The position numbers and the translations under genes were made by a program. Positions 54,364 to 63,813 of a stretch of 64,000 nt of DNA are shown here, piece after piece (positions within the stretch are counted from its first letter, which is position 1; each line of letters opens with the position of its first letter). The notes below the pieces were generated by a model, which searched no databases, was not told the DNA's origin, and saw nothing but the letters and a program-made list of their open reading frames with translations. The DNA is from an uncultured Spartobacteria bacterium (GTDB lineage: Bacteria; Verrucomicrobiota; Verrucomicrobiia; Chthoniobacterales; Chthoniobacteraceae). The stretch is taken from the NCBI GenBank assembly GCA_903882875.1, contig CAIRYQ010000084.1, positions 1 through 64,000 on the forward strand, in the 5' to 3' direction.

Positions 54364-54522
54364 CTGCGTTTTCCGCTGTGAGCCGTCGGTCTTGTCAAGG
54401 AGTTCCGCGTCTTCAAAGCCGGTCGCGGTCACACCGTTGATGTCCGAGATCGTGAAGTAGGTGTGCAGCGCCTCCTCGAATGGGAACGGCACGCCGGAGC
54501 GGTTTGTCACTTCGACATGTAG
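54364..54522 (-). pseudogene. Fragment of D-hexose-6-phosphate mutarotase (YeaD)-type gene
   Basis: On the minus strand the frame reads HVEVTNRSGVPFPFEEALHTYF then TISDINGVTATGFEDAELLDKTDGSQRKTQ. It matches the core of the YeaD-type glucose-6-phosphate 1-epimerase family, including PFPFEEALHTYF and the LDKTDG turn. A stop codon precedes it and the sequence diverges after KTQ, so only about 50 residues remain. No start or flanking epimerase sequence is present. It is a relic, probably brought or left by rearrangement. Confidence 0.8.
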
Positions 54523-54679
54523 GCTTCCCAGTCAATGAGACATTTGAGAACTAGAGGATTGGGGCTGGGATGGGTTGGTTGTGGTTTTGGGTTTGTTGTA
54601 GCGGCACGGAAAAGGGCGAAGTCCTTGCGGTGGCGGGCGCGGGCATGTTGGCGCTCAATCAAGCGGACTGGGCAGTGCC

Positions 54680-54904
54680 ATGACCGAAGACAATGAGCCC
54701 GCCGTGCAGCCCGACCTAGTGTCCGTGAAGCTGGATTTCGACGACCGCTTCGACTCGCTGATAAGGCGCTCGCTGACGGAGCGGTCGAATGATCCGGCGG
54801 TGCATGATGGCGGCGCTTGGCTCGCAAAGGATGCCGTGTCGAAACCGGAGCCGAACAATCTCATCGCACCGCAACCGGAGCCGAAGAAGAATCCGGAATT
54901 CTAA
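54680..54904 (+). CDS. Small acidic/polar ORF, possibly not real
   Basis: This ORF of 74 residues, MTEDNEPAVQPDLVSVKLDFDDRF, has a Pro/Glu/Asn-rich end. There is no recognised domain and no overlap with other genes. The region 54523-54971 otherwise contains nothing visible. It may be a remnant or a short regulator, and support is weak. Confidence 0.3.
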   Translation: MTEDNEPAVQPDLVSVKLDFDDRFDSLIRRSLTERSNDPAVHDGGAWLAKDAVSKPEPNNLIAPQPEPKKNPEF

Positions 54905-54971
54905 TAGGCGCGGAGGGGGTGGATTATCATGTTGTTAAAATGGCAATTCTCCACAAACCCGTTCACCCCCG

Positions 54972-57611
54972 ATGAACGCACCCAAGATTTTTTCGGCACG
55001 GTTCATTCGGCGGCTTTCGTCGGTCATGTTTCTCGGAGTCATATCGGCGGCGGCACTGGCTGTCAGCGTGACGGAGGATGGGAAGATGCCGCCCGGCTTC
55101 CGCGAGATCGCGCAGCCGTTCATCGAGAAGGGCTGTCTTGATTGCCACGGTGAGAAGAAGGCGAAGGCCGGGTTTCGGATTGATTTGCTCGGCACGGATT
55201 TTTCCGCGCCGAAAGTCGCGGAGCAGTGGAAGGAGGTCATTGACCGCATCAACGCGGGCGAGATGCCGCCGGAGGGAAAAGCGCGGCCGGATGTGAAGCA
55301 GGCGGCGGCGTTTGTCGGCTGGGTGAACGGGCAACTGCATGAAGTTGAGCTGGCGGCGAAGAAGGCCGGCGGGCGGATCCTGATGCGCCGGCTCAACCGG
55401 GACGAATACGCGAACACCGTCAGCGATTTGCTGTTCATTGACGAGAACAGCATCAGACCGATCGCCGAAGAACTGCCGGGCGACGGCAAAGCCGAGGGGT
55501 TTGACCGGCTGGGCGTCGCGCTCTTTTTCGACCAGACTCAGATGGAGCAGTGCATGGCGGCGGCGGAAAAAATCGCGCCGCTGGCGATCGTGACCGAGCC
55601 GCCCAAGACGAATAAATTCATCACCCATTTCGAGTCGCGAAAGATGAGGCCACCGCCGGAGAAGGTGCCGGCCTACGAATCTTCCAAAAATCTGATTCCG
55701 AGCGGGGCTCGCGAAGTTTTCGTCAGGCCCGATGGCGTCGAGTTTCTCCAGGCGTATGGTGACTATTACAAACAAGGCTGGGGCCAGATTGATGGCTTCC
55801 ACCTTGGGAAGGTGGTGACGCGCGACGGGTATTACCGCTTTCGCATCAAGGCGAAAGTGGACAACCGGAGCCGGACGATTCCCAACCAGTTCCGCCTCAA
55901 TTACGGGGAGAATTCACCGATCCGCCTTGAGAAGGACGTGCTGGTCGATCCATCGGGCACGACCGAGGCGACGGTCTTCCTGCGCGGTCCGGATGCGAGC
56001 GGCGAGGTGAAGGGGCCCCAGATGTTCCACCTCCGCTGGAACCACACCATGGACGTCATCATCAAGGAGCCGAACTACAAGAAGGCCTACGATGCCTTAA
56101 ACTTTGCGAGGAATGCCTTGCAAAATGCCGCGACCCGTTTCGCCCCGGAGGCGGAGATGGAGGCCCTGCGTAATAAACGGGAGGAAGCGATGAAGGTTCT
56201 CGATGCCTGGACCGGGCCGATGGAAATCTACAACCCGGCCTTGGACATCGAGAAGCTGCCTCGCATTTTCGTCGAATCAATCGAAGTCGAAGGCCCGATC
56301 GAAAAGGAATGGCCGCCCGCGAGTCACAAGGCCCTCTTCTTTGCCGGAAATGATCGCCAAGACATCGGCTACGCCCGCGAGATTTTCGCGCGGTTTCTGC
56401 CGCGTGCGTTCCGGCGGCCGGTGACGAAGGATGAAATCGAGGCCATCGTCGCGGTCGTGGAAAATGCCATGACGGCGGGCAAGCTGTCGTTCACTGACGC
56501 GATGCGCCAGGGCTTGCAGTGCGTGCTTTGCGCGCCGGGTTTCCTTTACCTCCAGGAGCCCGCGCCGCAGTCGCAGCCCCGCAAGTTGAACGATTATGAA
56601 CTGGCATCACGCCTGTCCTACTTCCTCTGGAGTTCGATGCCCGACGATACGCTGTTCAACTTCGCAGCCGCGGGAAAATTGCATGAACCGGCGGTGCTGT
56701 CGTCCCAAGTCCGGCGCATGCTGGCGGATCCCAAGTCGGAACACCTCGTGCGCAATTTTGCCGGGCAATGGCTGTCGGTTCGGAGCTTCGCGACCGTGCA
56801 ACCCGCCGCGGAGTATAGGAACTACGACAAGTTGCTTCAGGCGGCGGGAAGCGAGGAGCCTTACGCCTTTTTCAAGGAAGTGCTGTCGAGCCACCTGCCG
56901 ATCACCAGTTTCCTCGACAGCGATTTCCTGGTGATCAACGACCGGCTGGCGAAGCACTACGGCGTCGAAGGTGTGAGCGGGCCGGAGTTTCGCCGGGTGT
57001 CCATCAAGCCCGAGCATCATCGCGGCGGCGTCCTCGGCATGGCGGGGCTGATGACCTTCCTCGCCGACGGCACGCGCACGCTGCCGATGCGCCGCGGCAC
57101 TTGGGTGTTGCGCGAACTGCTGAACGACCCGCCGAACACTCCGCCGCCGAACGCCGGCGAAATCCAGCCGAACACCGGCGGAAAAAGTCTCACCGTGCGC
57201 GAACGGCTCGTCCTGCACCGCCGCGACGACATCTGCGCATCGTGCCACGCCAAGCTCGATCCCTTCGGCCTCGCGCTGGAGAACTATGACGCCATCGGCC
57301 AGTGGCGCGAGCGGTTCAACGGCGAAGGGTTCCGCGGCCCGAATGCGCCCGTGCTCGACGTGAGCGGGCAGTTTCCCGACGGGAAGAAATTTTCCTCGCT
57401 GGAGGAATACAAAGCCGGGCTGATGGCGCAGAAGGATAAGTTCGCGCGCGCCTTCAGCACGAAGCTGCTCACGTATGCGCTCGGCCGCCCCGTCGGCTAC
57501 ACTGACCATGAGGTCGTGGACTCGCTCGTCGCGGCCCTGAAGAAAAACGACTACCGCATCCAACCGCTCATCCAGGCGATCGTCACCAGCGAACCGTTTG
57601 AGACCAAGTAG
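54972..57611 (+). CDS. PSCyt/DUF1592-family secreted cytochrome-like protein 3
   Basis: This protein of 879 residues has a signal peptide (about 1-32), a haem motif CLDCH at 55-59 (FIEKGCLDCHGEKKAK), and the usual block. The block is seen in RRLNRDEYANTVSDLLFID, FLPRAFRRPVTKDEIEAIV, LASRLSYFLWSSMPDDTLF, EHHRGGVLGMAGLMTFLADGTRTLPMRRGTWVL and CASCHAKLDPFGLALENYDAIGQWRE with a second CxxCH. The middle has an insertion relative to the copies at 18.7-23.7 kb, with more helix around AYDALNFARNALQNAATRF. It is followed by an SGNH-like gene, an FGE-fold gene and a DUF1552 gene with frameshifts, so its DUF1552 partner may be broken. Confidence 0.9.
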   Translation: MNAPKIFSARFIRRLSSVMFLGVISAAALAVSVTEDGKMPPGFREIAQPFIEKGCLDCHGEKKAKAGFRIDLLGTDFSAPKVAEQWKEVIDRINAGEMPPEGKARPDVKQAAAFVGWVNGQLHEVELAAKKAGGRILMRRLNRDEYANTVSDLLFIDENSIRPIAEELPGDGKAEGFDRLGVALFFDQTQMEQCMAAAEKIAPLAIVTEPPKTNKFITHFESRKMRPPPEKVPAYESSKNLIPSGAREVFVRPDGVEFLQAYGDYYKQGWGQIDGFHLGKVVTRDGYYRFRIKAKVDNRSRTIPNQFRLNYGENSPIRLEKDVLVDPSGTTEATVFLRGPDASGEVKGPQMFHLRWNHTMDVIIKEPNYKKAYDALNFARNALQNAATRFAPEAEMEALRNKREEAMKVLDAWTGPMEIYNPALDIEKLPRIFVESIEVEGPIEKEWPPASHKALFFAGNDRQDIGYAREIFARFLPRAFRRPVTKDEIEAIVAVVENAMTAGKLSFTDAMRQGLQCVLCAPGFLYLQEPAPQSQPRKLNDYELASRLSYFLWSSMPDDTLFNFAAAGKLHEPAVLSSQVRRMLADPKSEHLVRNFAGQWLSVRSFATVQPAAEYRNYDKLLQAAGSEEPYAFFKEVLSSHLPITSFLDSDFLVINDRLAKHYGVEGVSGPEFRRVSIKPEHHRGGVLGMAGLMTFLADGTRTLPMRRGTWVLRELLNDPPNTPPPNAGEIQPNTGGKSLTVRERLVLHRRDDICASCHAKLDPFGLALENYDAIGQWRERFNGEGFRGPNAPVLDVSGQFPDGKKFSSLEEYKAGLMAQKDKFARAFSTKLLTYALGRPVGYTDHEVVDSLVAALKKNDYRIQPLIQAIVTSEPFETK

Positions 57612-57752
57612 GAGGAAAAAATATGCGCATCCGCTAAGTCCTCCAAGTCCCCGGTGACGCAAGCTGGCCCGGCTTGATGCGATTGCCGCACCATGCAGCC
57701 CTGCTCGCCAACTAATTATTCGATGCAAATCTCCCAAATAAAGCACGCCAAC

Positions 57753-58712
57753 ATGAAACAAAACACCATGCAAAAACTAATCCTAGCCATGGTGCTCACG
57801 GTTCTCAGCGCCCTGAGTGTGCAGGCTGAGGAAAATAAGCGAGCACCAAACAAACTCCGCATTTACACTGCCGGGAACAGCTTTCACATGTGGCTGCCGA
57901 CTTGGCTCACGGCCATCGAAAAGGCAGCCAATGTCGCCCTGCATGAGCAAATCGGCGTGTCTTACATGGCTTCTGCCTGGGTGAAGGAGCACTTGGGTAA
58001 GATTGACGCCACTCACCAGGCGAGGCCGGTGATCGAGTCGGGCAATCTCGATGTGTTGACCCTGGGCGGCATGCACACGCCTGACGACGGCATTGATACC
58101 TTCGCCACCACCGGCATCGAGCATAACCCGAAGCTCATCGTCACTTATCAGGAGTTCTGGCTGCCGTACGACCGGCTGGATTATCCGCTGACGAGGAAAA
58201 ACTTTTTTGGCGACTTGGCAATCTCACTGCGGACTTGGAAGGACGCGACAGACACGACCAAGACACCCAAGGACACGTCCAACTTTGACATCCCCACGGC
58301 AGACCAGTTGGAGAAGCTGCACGAGCCTTACTTCCAAGGAATCAACACCTACATTGGTGACCTGAACAGGAAACTCGGCAGAAACGTCATCCGCGTCGTG
58401 CCCGTCGGCCAGGCGGTGCTTGCGCTCCGCCGGAAAGTCGTCGCGGGCGAGGTTCCAGGGGTTTCAAAACAATCGGAACTGTTTCAGGACAACCTCGGCC
58501 ATCCAAGCGATGCGATTCGCGCGCTCGCGGGCTATTGCCATTTCATCGTGCTCCATCAAAAGGACCCGCGCGGGCTCACGTTGCCCTTGTTCCCTTTCAC
58601 CAAGCGGGACAATCCGTTCAAGCAGGATTGCAATTTAATCTTGGAGGAGGTGGCTTGGAAAGCCGTCACCGAGCATCCGCTCAGTGGATTCTATCAGGGG
58701 AAGCCAAACTAA
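57753..58712 (+). CDS. SGNH-like secreted protein of unknown function
   Basis: This protein of 319 residues from ATG 57753 has a signal peptide (LILAMVLTVLSALSVQAEE). Near its start is IYTAGNSFHMWL, with Ser43 in a GNSF motif as in SGNH/GDSL-type and DUF4886-like hydrolases. The C-terminal NLGHPSDAI might supply the catalytic His. The expected Asp/His pair is not certain, so the family call is an inference. ATG 57768 (internal MQKLIL) is another start. It lies between a DUF1592 gene and an FGE-fold gene and may be part of the same secreted cluster. Confidence 0.65.
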   Translation: MKQNTMQKLILAMVLTVLSALSVQAEENKRAPNKLRIYTAGNSFHMWLPTWLTAIEKAANVALHEQIGVSYMASAWVKEHLGKIDATHQARPVIESGNLDVLTLGGMHTPDDGIDTFATTGIEHNPKLIVTYQEFWLPYDRLDYPLTRKNFFGDLAISLRTWKDATDTTKTPKDTSNFDIPTADQLEKLHEPYFQGINTYIGDLNRKLGRNVIRVVPVGQAVLALRRKVVAGEVPGVSKQSELFQDNLGHPSDAIRALAGYCHFIVLHQKDPRGLTLPLFPFTKRDNPFKQDCNLILEEVAWKAVTEHPLSGFYQGKPN

Positions 58713-58762
58713 CCCACCGCTCACAAATAAGTAAATCTAGACAGCCAGCACAAAACAACACC

Positions 58763-59716
58763 ATGAAGAAATCACTCATTACTGGATTCATCGGCATTGC
58801 CCTCACATGGTTTGCCCTTCCATCCCCGTCGGGAATAGCCGCTGACGGCGGCGAAACCGCAGGGAAAATCAAGGCCTTCACCGTCAAAGGTGTCAGCTTC
58901 AACATGGTCTGGTGCCCGCCCGGCACCTTCATGATGGGCAGCACGCCGGAGCAGCAGGCTGAAGCATTGAAAAAAGGGGCGTGGCCGTGGGCCGTCAAGT
59001 GCGAGACACTGCACAAGGTCACCCTCACCAAGGGCTTTTGGATGCTCGATACCCAGGTAAGTCAGGAACTTTACAAGGCGGTGACAGGGGAACTCCCCAA
59101 GCAGTTCACTGACCCCAACGCCAAATCTGTCTTCTCGGGCGACAAGGTGCCGGTGCATTACGTCAATTTTTCCGACGTGACTAATTTTTGCACCCTCTTA
59201 TCAAAGGAACTCAATGTAAACTTCCGCCTCCCCACCGAAGCGGAATGGGAATACGCTGCCCGTGCCGGCACACAGACCATCTTCCCGAATGGCGATGCGC
59301 TGGATGGTAACCAGGGCAATATCAATGGCTCCCAGCCATACGGCACCTCTGTGAGAGTGCCCGGGCGCAATAAGATCATTGATGGGAAGTCATTCAAACC
59401 AAATAAATGGGGCGTCTATGACATCCCTGGCCAGCTTCATGAATGGTGCCTTGACCACTGCAAGCGGGAGTTTGGTCCCGACGGAAAACCTGTGACCATG
59501 GTCGTGACCGATACCTATGTTGACGGCATCGTCGATCCGTTTTGCAGCGTCGGTGACGAGAAAAAATATCGCATCTGCCGCAACGAGGGCTTCCCCTTCG
59601 GCGGTGTTTTCTGCCGGGTCGCGTTCCGGGAAGTCATGGAGGAAAGGATGAAAATCTTTAATCTCGGCTTCCGTTTCGTCCAAGCTGACCCCATCGAGGA
59701 CAAAGCAGCGAAATAA
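58763..59716 (+). CDS. FGE-sulfatase fold (SUMF1-like) secreted protein
   Basis: This protein of 317 residues has a signal peptide (about 1-27, SPSGIAAD). The formylglycine-generating-enzyme fold is seen in FNMVWCPPGTFMMGSTPEQQ, NVNFRLPTEAEWEYAARAGTQTIFP, WGVYDIPGQLHEWCLDHC and NLGFRFVQ. In true FGE enzymes a pair of catalytic cysteines lies just before the last motif. Here the segment YRICRNEGFPFGGVFCRVAFREV lacks the usual paired spacing, so I doubt formylglycine synthesis. Such FGE-fold proteins often have other roles, such as binding or ergothioneine-like chemistry. Two sulfatases in the window need an FGE, but this is not a safe candidate. Confidence 0.8.
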   Translation: MKKSLITGFIGIALTWFALPSPSGIAADGGETAGKIKAFTVKGVSFNMVWCPPGTFMMGSTPEQQAEALKKGAWPWAVKCETLHKVTLTKGFWMLDTQVSQELYKAVTGELPKQFTDPNAKSVFSGDKVPVHYVNFSDVTNFCTLLSKELNVNFRLPTEAEWEYAARAGTQTIFPNGDALDGNQGNINGSQPYGTSVRVPGRNKIIDGKSFKPNKWGVYDIPGQLHEWCLDHCKREFGPDGKPVTMVVTDTYVDGIVDPFCSVGDEKKYRICRNEGFPFGGVFCRVAFREVMEERMKIFNLGFRFVQADPIEDKAAK

Positions 59717-59786
59717 GTTCGTCCGCAGCAGTTCGTCCTCCCCGCCCAACGAAGAACCAAGAACTAAGACCGAGGAACCATCTCCC

Positions 59787-61051
59787 ATGAACATCATCCA
59801 TCATCCCAAGCCCATGCCCCGCCGCACCTTTTTGAAAGGCGCCGGCATTTCGCTGGCCCTTCCGTGGCTCGATGCCATGAGCGTGCATGCCGATTCGCTC
59901 ACCAAGGCCGGCTCGATCGGCGCGGGCGAAACGGCGCGGCGATCCGTTTTCGCGTTCTACGGGCTGGGCATCAATGGGCGCGACTTCACGCCCGCCAACA
60001 CCGGGCCGGATTACACCGTCACGCCCATCCTCAAGCCGCTGGAAAAGTTGAAGAAAGACTTCACCGTCATCTCCGGAATGAAGCTCACCTACGGCGGTGG
60101 GCACGCCTCCGACCGCACCTTCCTGACCGGCACCAACGTCCGCTCGGCTGGGTGCAAATTCCGCATCTCCTGCGATCAGGAGCTGGCCGCTGCGATCGGC
60201 GGGACCACACGCTTTCCTGGAGTGCCAATGGGATTCCGATCCCCTCGGAAAACCGTCCGCACGTGCTGTTCGATCAGCTTTTTCGCCCCGACACCGCGGA
60301 GACGCTGAACCCGCGCGAAGCGGAATTCCTCCGCCGCGCCAGCGTGCTCGACTCGCTTCGGCAGCAGGCAAAAAAACTCAGCGGCTCGCTCGGCGTGGAG
60401 GACCGGCACAAGCTCGACGAATATCTCACCAGCATCCGCGATCTCGAACGCCGGATGCAGAATGAAAAGGAGTGGCTGCGCCAGCCGAAGCCCCAAGTCG
60501 AGGCGCTCCAGTTCGGGAAATTAGAAGGCCTCGACCCGGAGAAAGCCGGCTCATGTTTGACACCATCACCCTTGCCCTGCAAACCGACAGCACGCGCGTC
60601 ATCGCCTACATGGCCCGCATGGACGGCGTGGACGCGCACCGGCACCTGGAAAGAAATGGGCAACCCCTACAACTACCACGAAATGACCCACCACGGCGAA
60701 GATCCCGACAAGCTCAGGTGGTTCACCAAAGCCGACACCTATTTCATGGAAGAATGGGCCTACTTTCTCAACAAGCTGAAAGCCGTCAAAGAGGGCGACG
60801 GCACGCTGCTCGACCACACCCTTGTCGCCTACGGCAGCAGCGGCGGATCCATCAACGCCCACCACAATCACCATCTGCCCACGATGATCGCCGGTGGCTC
60901 GCGCCTCGGCGTGAAACATCAGGGCCACATCATCAAGGAAGACATGCGTCTCGGGAATCTCTGGCGCACGATGTTCGAGCCGATGGGCGTGCCGATGCCT
61001 GCAAATTTCCAGGGCGGCGAGTCGGACGGGATCGTCAAGGAGATCGTCTGA
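59787..61051 (+). pseudogene. DUF1552 protein gene with several frameshifts
   Basis: It starts MNIIHHPKPMPRRTFLKGAGISLALPWLDA, a Tat-type signal, and follows DUF1552 through YGGGHASDRTFLTGTN and SCDQELAAAIGGTTRF. Then the frame breaks near 60213-60222, where the coding signal moves to a second frame (WSANGIPIPSENRPHVLFDQLF). It breaks again near 60548 into a third frame (MFDTITLALQTDSTRVIAYMARMDGVDA), and near 60636 it returns to the second (TWKEMGNPYNYHEMTHHGEDP) through to 61051. The last break looks like one extra base. At least three lesions argue for decay, or for poor assembly here. It is the missing partner of the PSCyt/DUF1592 gene at 54972. Confidence 0.9.
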
Positions 61052-61100
61052 GGAGCATAGACCCAAGATTGAGCTGAAAAATTCCACATGGGAGAAATAG

Positions 61101-61955
61101 GGGTCAGGCGACAATGCACATTCGTCAGCCCCATACGCGGTTTATCATTTTCTCACCAATCGAATCTACATCGGCATCATGTCGTGGAACGGCGAAGTGT
61201 TTGAAGGAAAATACAAACCGCTCGTCTCTCCTGAACTTTTCCGAAAGGTTCAGGCGGCTCTCAAAAGGCGGGAGAGGCCGAGGAAACACCGCGACGGACA
61301 CCAGTTCCCGTTTTGCGGCACGTTCCGGTGCTCGTGCGGAGCGATGATGTCCGCTCAATGGGCCAAAGGCCACGGCGGGCTTTACCGATACAGCCGTTGC
61401 ACTCGCAAAGGAGCCAGCCCGTGCCGCGAACCGTATGTGCTAGAGGATAGTGTTGCGCAGCAGAGCGTGAAAATTCTTTCTCCCCTCGCGATTTCGCGTG
61501 AGGAAGCGAGCGCCATCCGTGCGGCGATTGCACAAAAAGAAGTCGAGGAAGCGGGGCTGTGCGAACGCAGAATAAAAGAAGTCGAAAATCGCCTTGAGCC
61601 GGTGCAATCGAAGCTCCGCCGACTGACGCAAGGCTACCTCGACGAAATCATAGACGAGGACGATTACAAGAGCGCGAAGGAGGCGTTGCTTCTCGAAAAG
61701 ACCGCGCTCAAGTCCGAAAAGGAGCGGCTTCGTCGCACGCGCTCAGGCGCGTGGATCGAACCCGCGTTGGAAGTCATAAATCGGCTAGAAACAATGGGAA
61801 ATGAGACATTTCCAAAAACGTTTGCGGCCATTGCCGAACAGGTGCGAAAAATCGGGACGAACCCGTTCATCTCGGGCAAAACAGTGACGTTTTCGCTGGC
61901 CGAACCATACGTCTCCATCCCGTCATTGCTTGCTTCCGCGCGCGTTTCGCGATGA
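61101..61955 (+). pseudogene. Large serine recombinase, C-terminal fragment
   Basis: The coding part begins after a TAG at 61098-61100 and reads PYAVYHFLTNRIYIGIMSWNGEVFEGKYKPLVSPELFRKVQ. This is the recombinase domain of large serine recombinases. A zinc ribbon follows (FRCSCGAMMSAQWAKGHGGLYRYSRCTRKGASPCREPYV), then a long coiled coil. The N-terminal resolvase domain with the catalytic Ser (about 200-250 residues) is missing upstream. So it cannot recombine DNA. ATG 61179 begins an ORF inside this fragment. It lies 48 bp left of tRNA-Val, next to an intact tyrosine integrase. Confidence 0.85.
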
Positions 61956-62002
61956 GCGATGCTCGCGCATCGCTCACGGGGGAAGAACAATCATTTACAG
62001 AA

Positions 62003-62077
<75 letters not shown>

Positions 62078-62160
62078 GTCTCTGTTGGCTGTGCCCGCAT
62101 GGGCTTCCAAAGTCCCGTATTTTGCCTTTCCTGCTACAATTTTTCTGCTACATTCCGGGC

Positions 62161-63225
62161 ATGATTCAAACACACCGGAAAACGAGCGGGTCAAAACTGA
62201 AATCAGGACGGGCATCGGGAGCGCGAAAGGTTAAGGGGATTTTTCTGCGAGGCAAGACTTTTTGGCTTTCGTGTGTCGAAAACGGGCATCGCATCCAAAC
62301 CAGCCTGCAAACGGATGACGAGTCCGAAGCGGTGCGCAAGGCGCGGGAGATTCGCGGAAACCCGCTGTTGGCCGTCTGCGAGCCGCTACGGGGTGAAGTG
62401 GAAGCATTCATCGCTCACAAGCTCCGCGCGAACGAATACAGCCGGAACAGCGCGGAGTCGAAACGGCACTGCCTTTTGAAATTCGCGGATTTCACGAACA
62501 AAAACAATCCCGACGACATTGGGCCTGCCGACGTGCAACGGTTTTACGAGTCCTACGCGGGCAAGGTGGCAGACTCCACCCGCGAGGGCTACATGATGAC
62601 CCTGCGCAGCTTTTTCAATTTCCTGCGCGATCAAAACAAGACACGCCAGAACCCGGTTGACGGCGTGAAAATGGTTCGCGTTGACCGCAAGGGACGCGCG
62701 GAGTTTGCCACCCGTGAGGAGCGGGACAGGCTGATTGAGAACGCGCCAGATGATTCAATGCGCTTCATTCTCTTTTGCGGATTTCATGCGGGAATGCGGA
62801 AAGCGGAGATTATCGAAGCGCGCCCGGAATGGTTCAACTTGGAAGTTGGCACCGTCAAAATCGCGAGAACGGAAACCTTCCGCCCCAAGGACCGCGAGGA
62901 ACGCACGGTGCCGTTGACCGCTGCCTTCAAATCATTTCTTGCCAGCTACGGCTTGCCCGCGCCCTTCATGCTCAAACCCGAAGTGACGCACGCGGCTTGG
63001 CGTTATCGTTACGATTTCCGCAAGCCGTGGGATAATTATTTGAAAGCCCAAGGGTGCGAACGGATCACACCGCATATCATGCGCCACACCTTCGCGAGCC
63101 TGTTGGCGAGTGCGGGCGTGTCCATTTACAAGATTGCCGTCTGGCTGGGTGACGACGTGCGCGTTGTCCAACAGCACTATGCAAAACTGCTTCCGCAGGA
63201 TGGCGACATAGAACGCATGACCTAG
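62161..63225 (+). CDS. Tyrosine recombinase (phage-type integrase)
   Basis: This protein of 354 residues starts at ATG 62161. It has an N-terminal arm-type domain (KVKGIFLRGKTFWLSCVENGHRIQTSLQT), a SAM-like core-binding domain (KFADFTNKNNPDDIGPADVQRFYESYAG) and a catalytic domain with Arg213 (AGMRKAEI), His305 and Arg308 (HIMRH), Trp328 in the H/W position (VWLGD) and Tyr340 (QQHYAKL). All active-site residues are present, so it may be functional. It is adjacent to tRNA-Val and faces into a possible element that runs past 64000. A Met 13 codons upstream is in frame but lies in a longer leader, so 62161 fits the usual start better. Confidence 0.9.
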   Translation: MIQTHRKTSGSKLKSGRASGARKVKGIFLRGKTFWLSCVENGHRIQTSLQTDDESEAVRKAREIRGNPLLAVCEPLRGEVEAFIAHKLRANEYSRNSAESKRHCLLKFADFTNKNNPDDIGPADVQRFYESYAGKVADSTREGYMMTLRSFFNFLRDQNKTRQNPVDGVKMVRVDRKGRAEFATREERDRLIENAPDDSMRFILFCGFHAGMRKAEIIEARPEWFNLEVGTVKIARTETFRPKDREERTVPLTAAFKSFLASYGLPAPFMLKPEVTHAAWRYRYDFRKPWDNYLKAQGCERITPHIMRHTFASLLASAGVSIYKIAVWLGDDVRVVQQHYAKLLPQDGDIERMT

Positions 63226-63300
63226 AAAAAACGCTATCGGTGGGGTCAAAATCTCGACTAACTCATTGACGAATTCATTAGGGTGTCGGACTATGCGCCC

Positions 63301-63546
63301 ATGCGTTCTCAAGCAAAGTCAGCAAAGCTTAAAATCCCAGCGGGGCGTGTGCCGCTTGCCTCTAAGTTTGGGTATCGCCCCGATGAAGCTGCTGCGCTGA
63401 TTGGATCGCCGCAGTTGCTCGTGGAGATTGTGCAAGCGGGCTGGCTTAAACCAGTGATGCAACGGCACAAGCTGACACTATACGACGGCGCGGACATTGA
63501 GCGTTGCTGGACTCGCATTTGCGCTGGCGAACAACCGGCCCGCTGA
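63301..63546 (+). CDS. Small helix-turn-helix-like protein, possible excisionase
   Basis: This protein of 81 residues (ATG 63301; GTG 63283 is six codons earlier) includes FGYRPDEAAALIGSPQLLVEIVQAGWLKPVMQRHKLTLYDGADIERCW. The pattern, a helix-turn-helix followed by W-KP and a basic turn, resembles the winged-helix fold of excisionases and MerR-type domains in mobile elements. No catalytic motif is expected. It lies 75 bp after the integrase stop on the same strand, the usual place for a control protein of an integrated element. Identity is inferred from position and size. Confidence 0.6.
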   Translation: MRSQAKSAKLKIPAGRVPLASKFGYRPDEAAALIGSPQLLVEIVQAGWLKPVMQRHKLTLYDGADIERCWTRICAGEQPAR

Positions 63547-63570
63547 CGTAGCTCCAAAGTAGAAACAGTA

Positions 63571-63813
63571 ATGACGCTATGCCAACAACAAGCCCTGAGA
63601 GTCACGGCGGCCCTACTGGAAGCCCTCGGGGTGCCAAAGCAAGTAGGGTTGCCCACGGAAGTCTGCGTGGCTCGCCTGCTCGACGTGGAAGCGTTTATGC
63701 GCAGCAACGGCGCGGCAGTGGATACTCAGGACAGTATGGGGCGGACAAAAGACAAATTGCACCGCAAGCGGTCAAGTTTCTCGAAGACCGGCTCGCCGGA
63801 TACCACAAGCTGA
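63571..63813 (+). CDS. Element protein, early reading frame (frame A)
   Basis: 80 residues, MTLCQQQALRVTAALLEALGVPKQVGLPTEVCVARLLDVEAFMRSNG, with high GC3 and normal composition for the first 50 codons. After about 63730 the composition gets poor (HRKRSSFSKTGSPDTTS) and the frame ends. From about 63750 the coding signal moves to another frame, so this may be the first half of one frameshifted gene, or a real short gene overlapping the next. No family recognised. Confidence 0.45.
   Translation: MTLCQQQALRVTAALLEALGVPKQVGLPTEVCVARLLDVEAFMRSNGAAVDTQDSMGRTKDKLHRKRSSFSKTGSPDTTS

Noticed and set aside
58535-58762. Upstream extension of the FGE-fold gene frame
   Set aside because: It overlaps the end of the SGNH-like gene in another frame; the ATG at 58763 begins a signal peptide and fits the family length.
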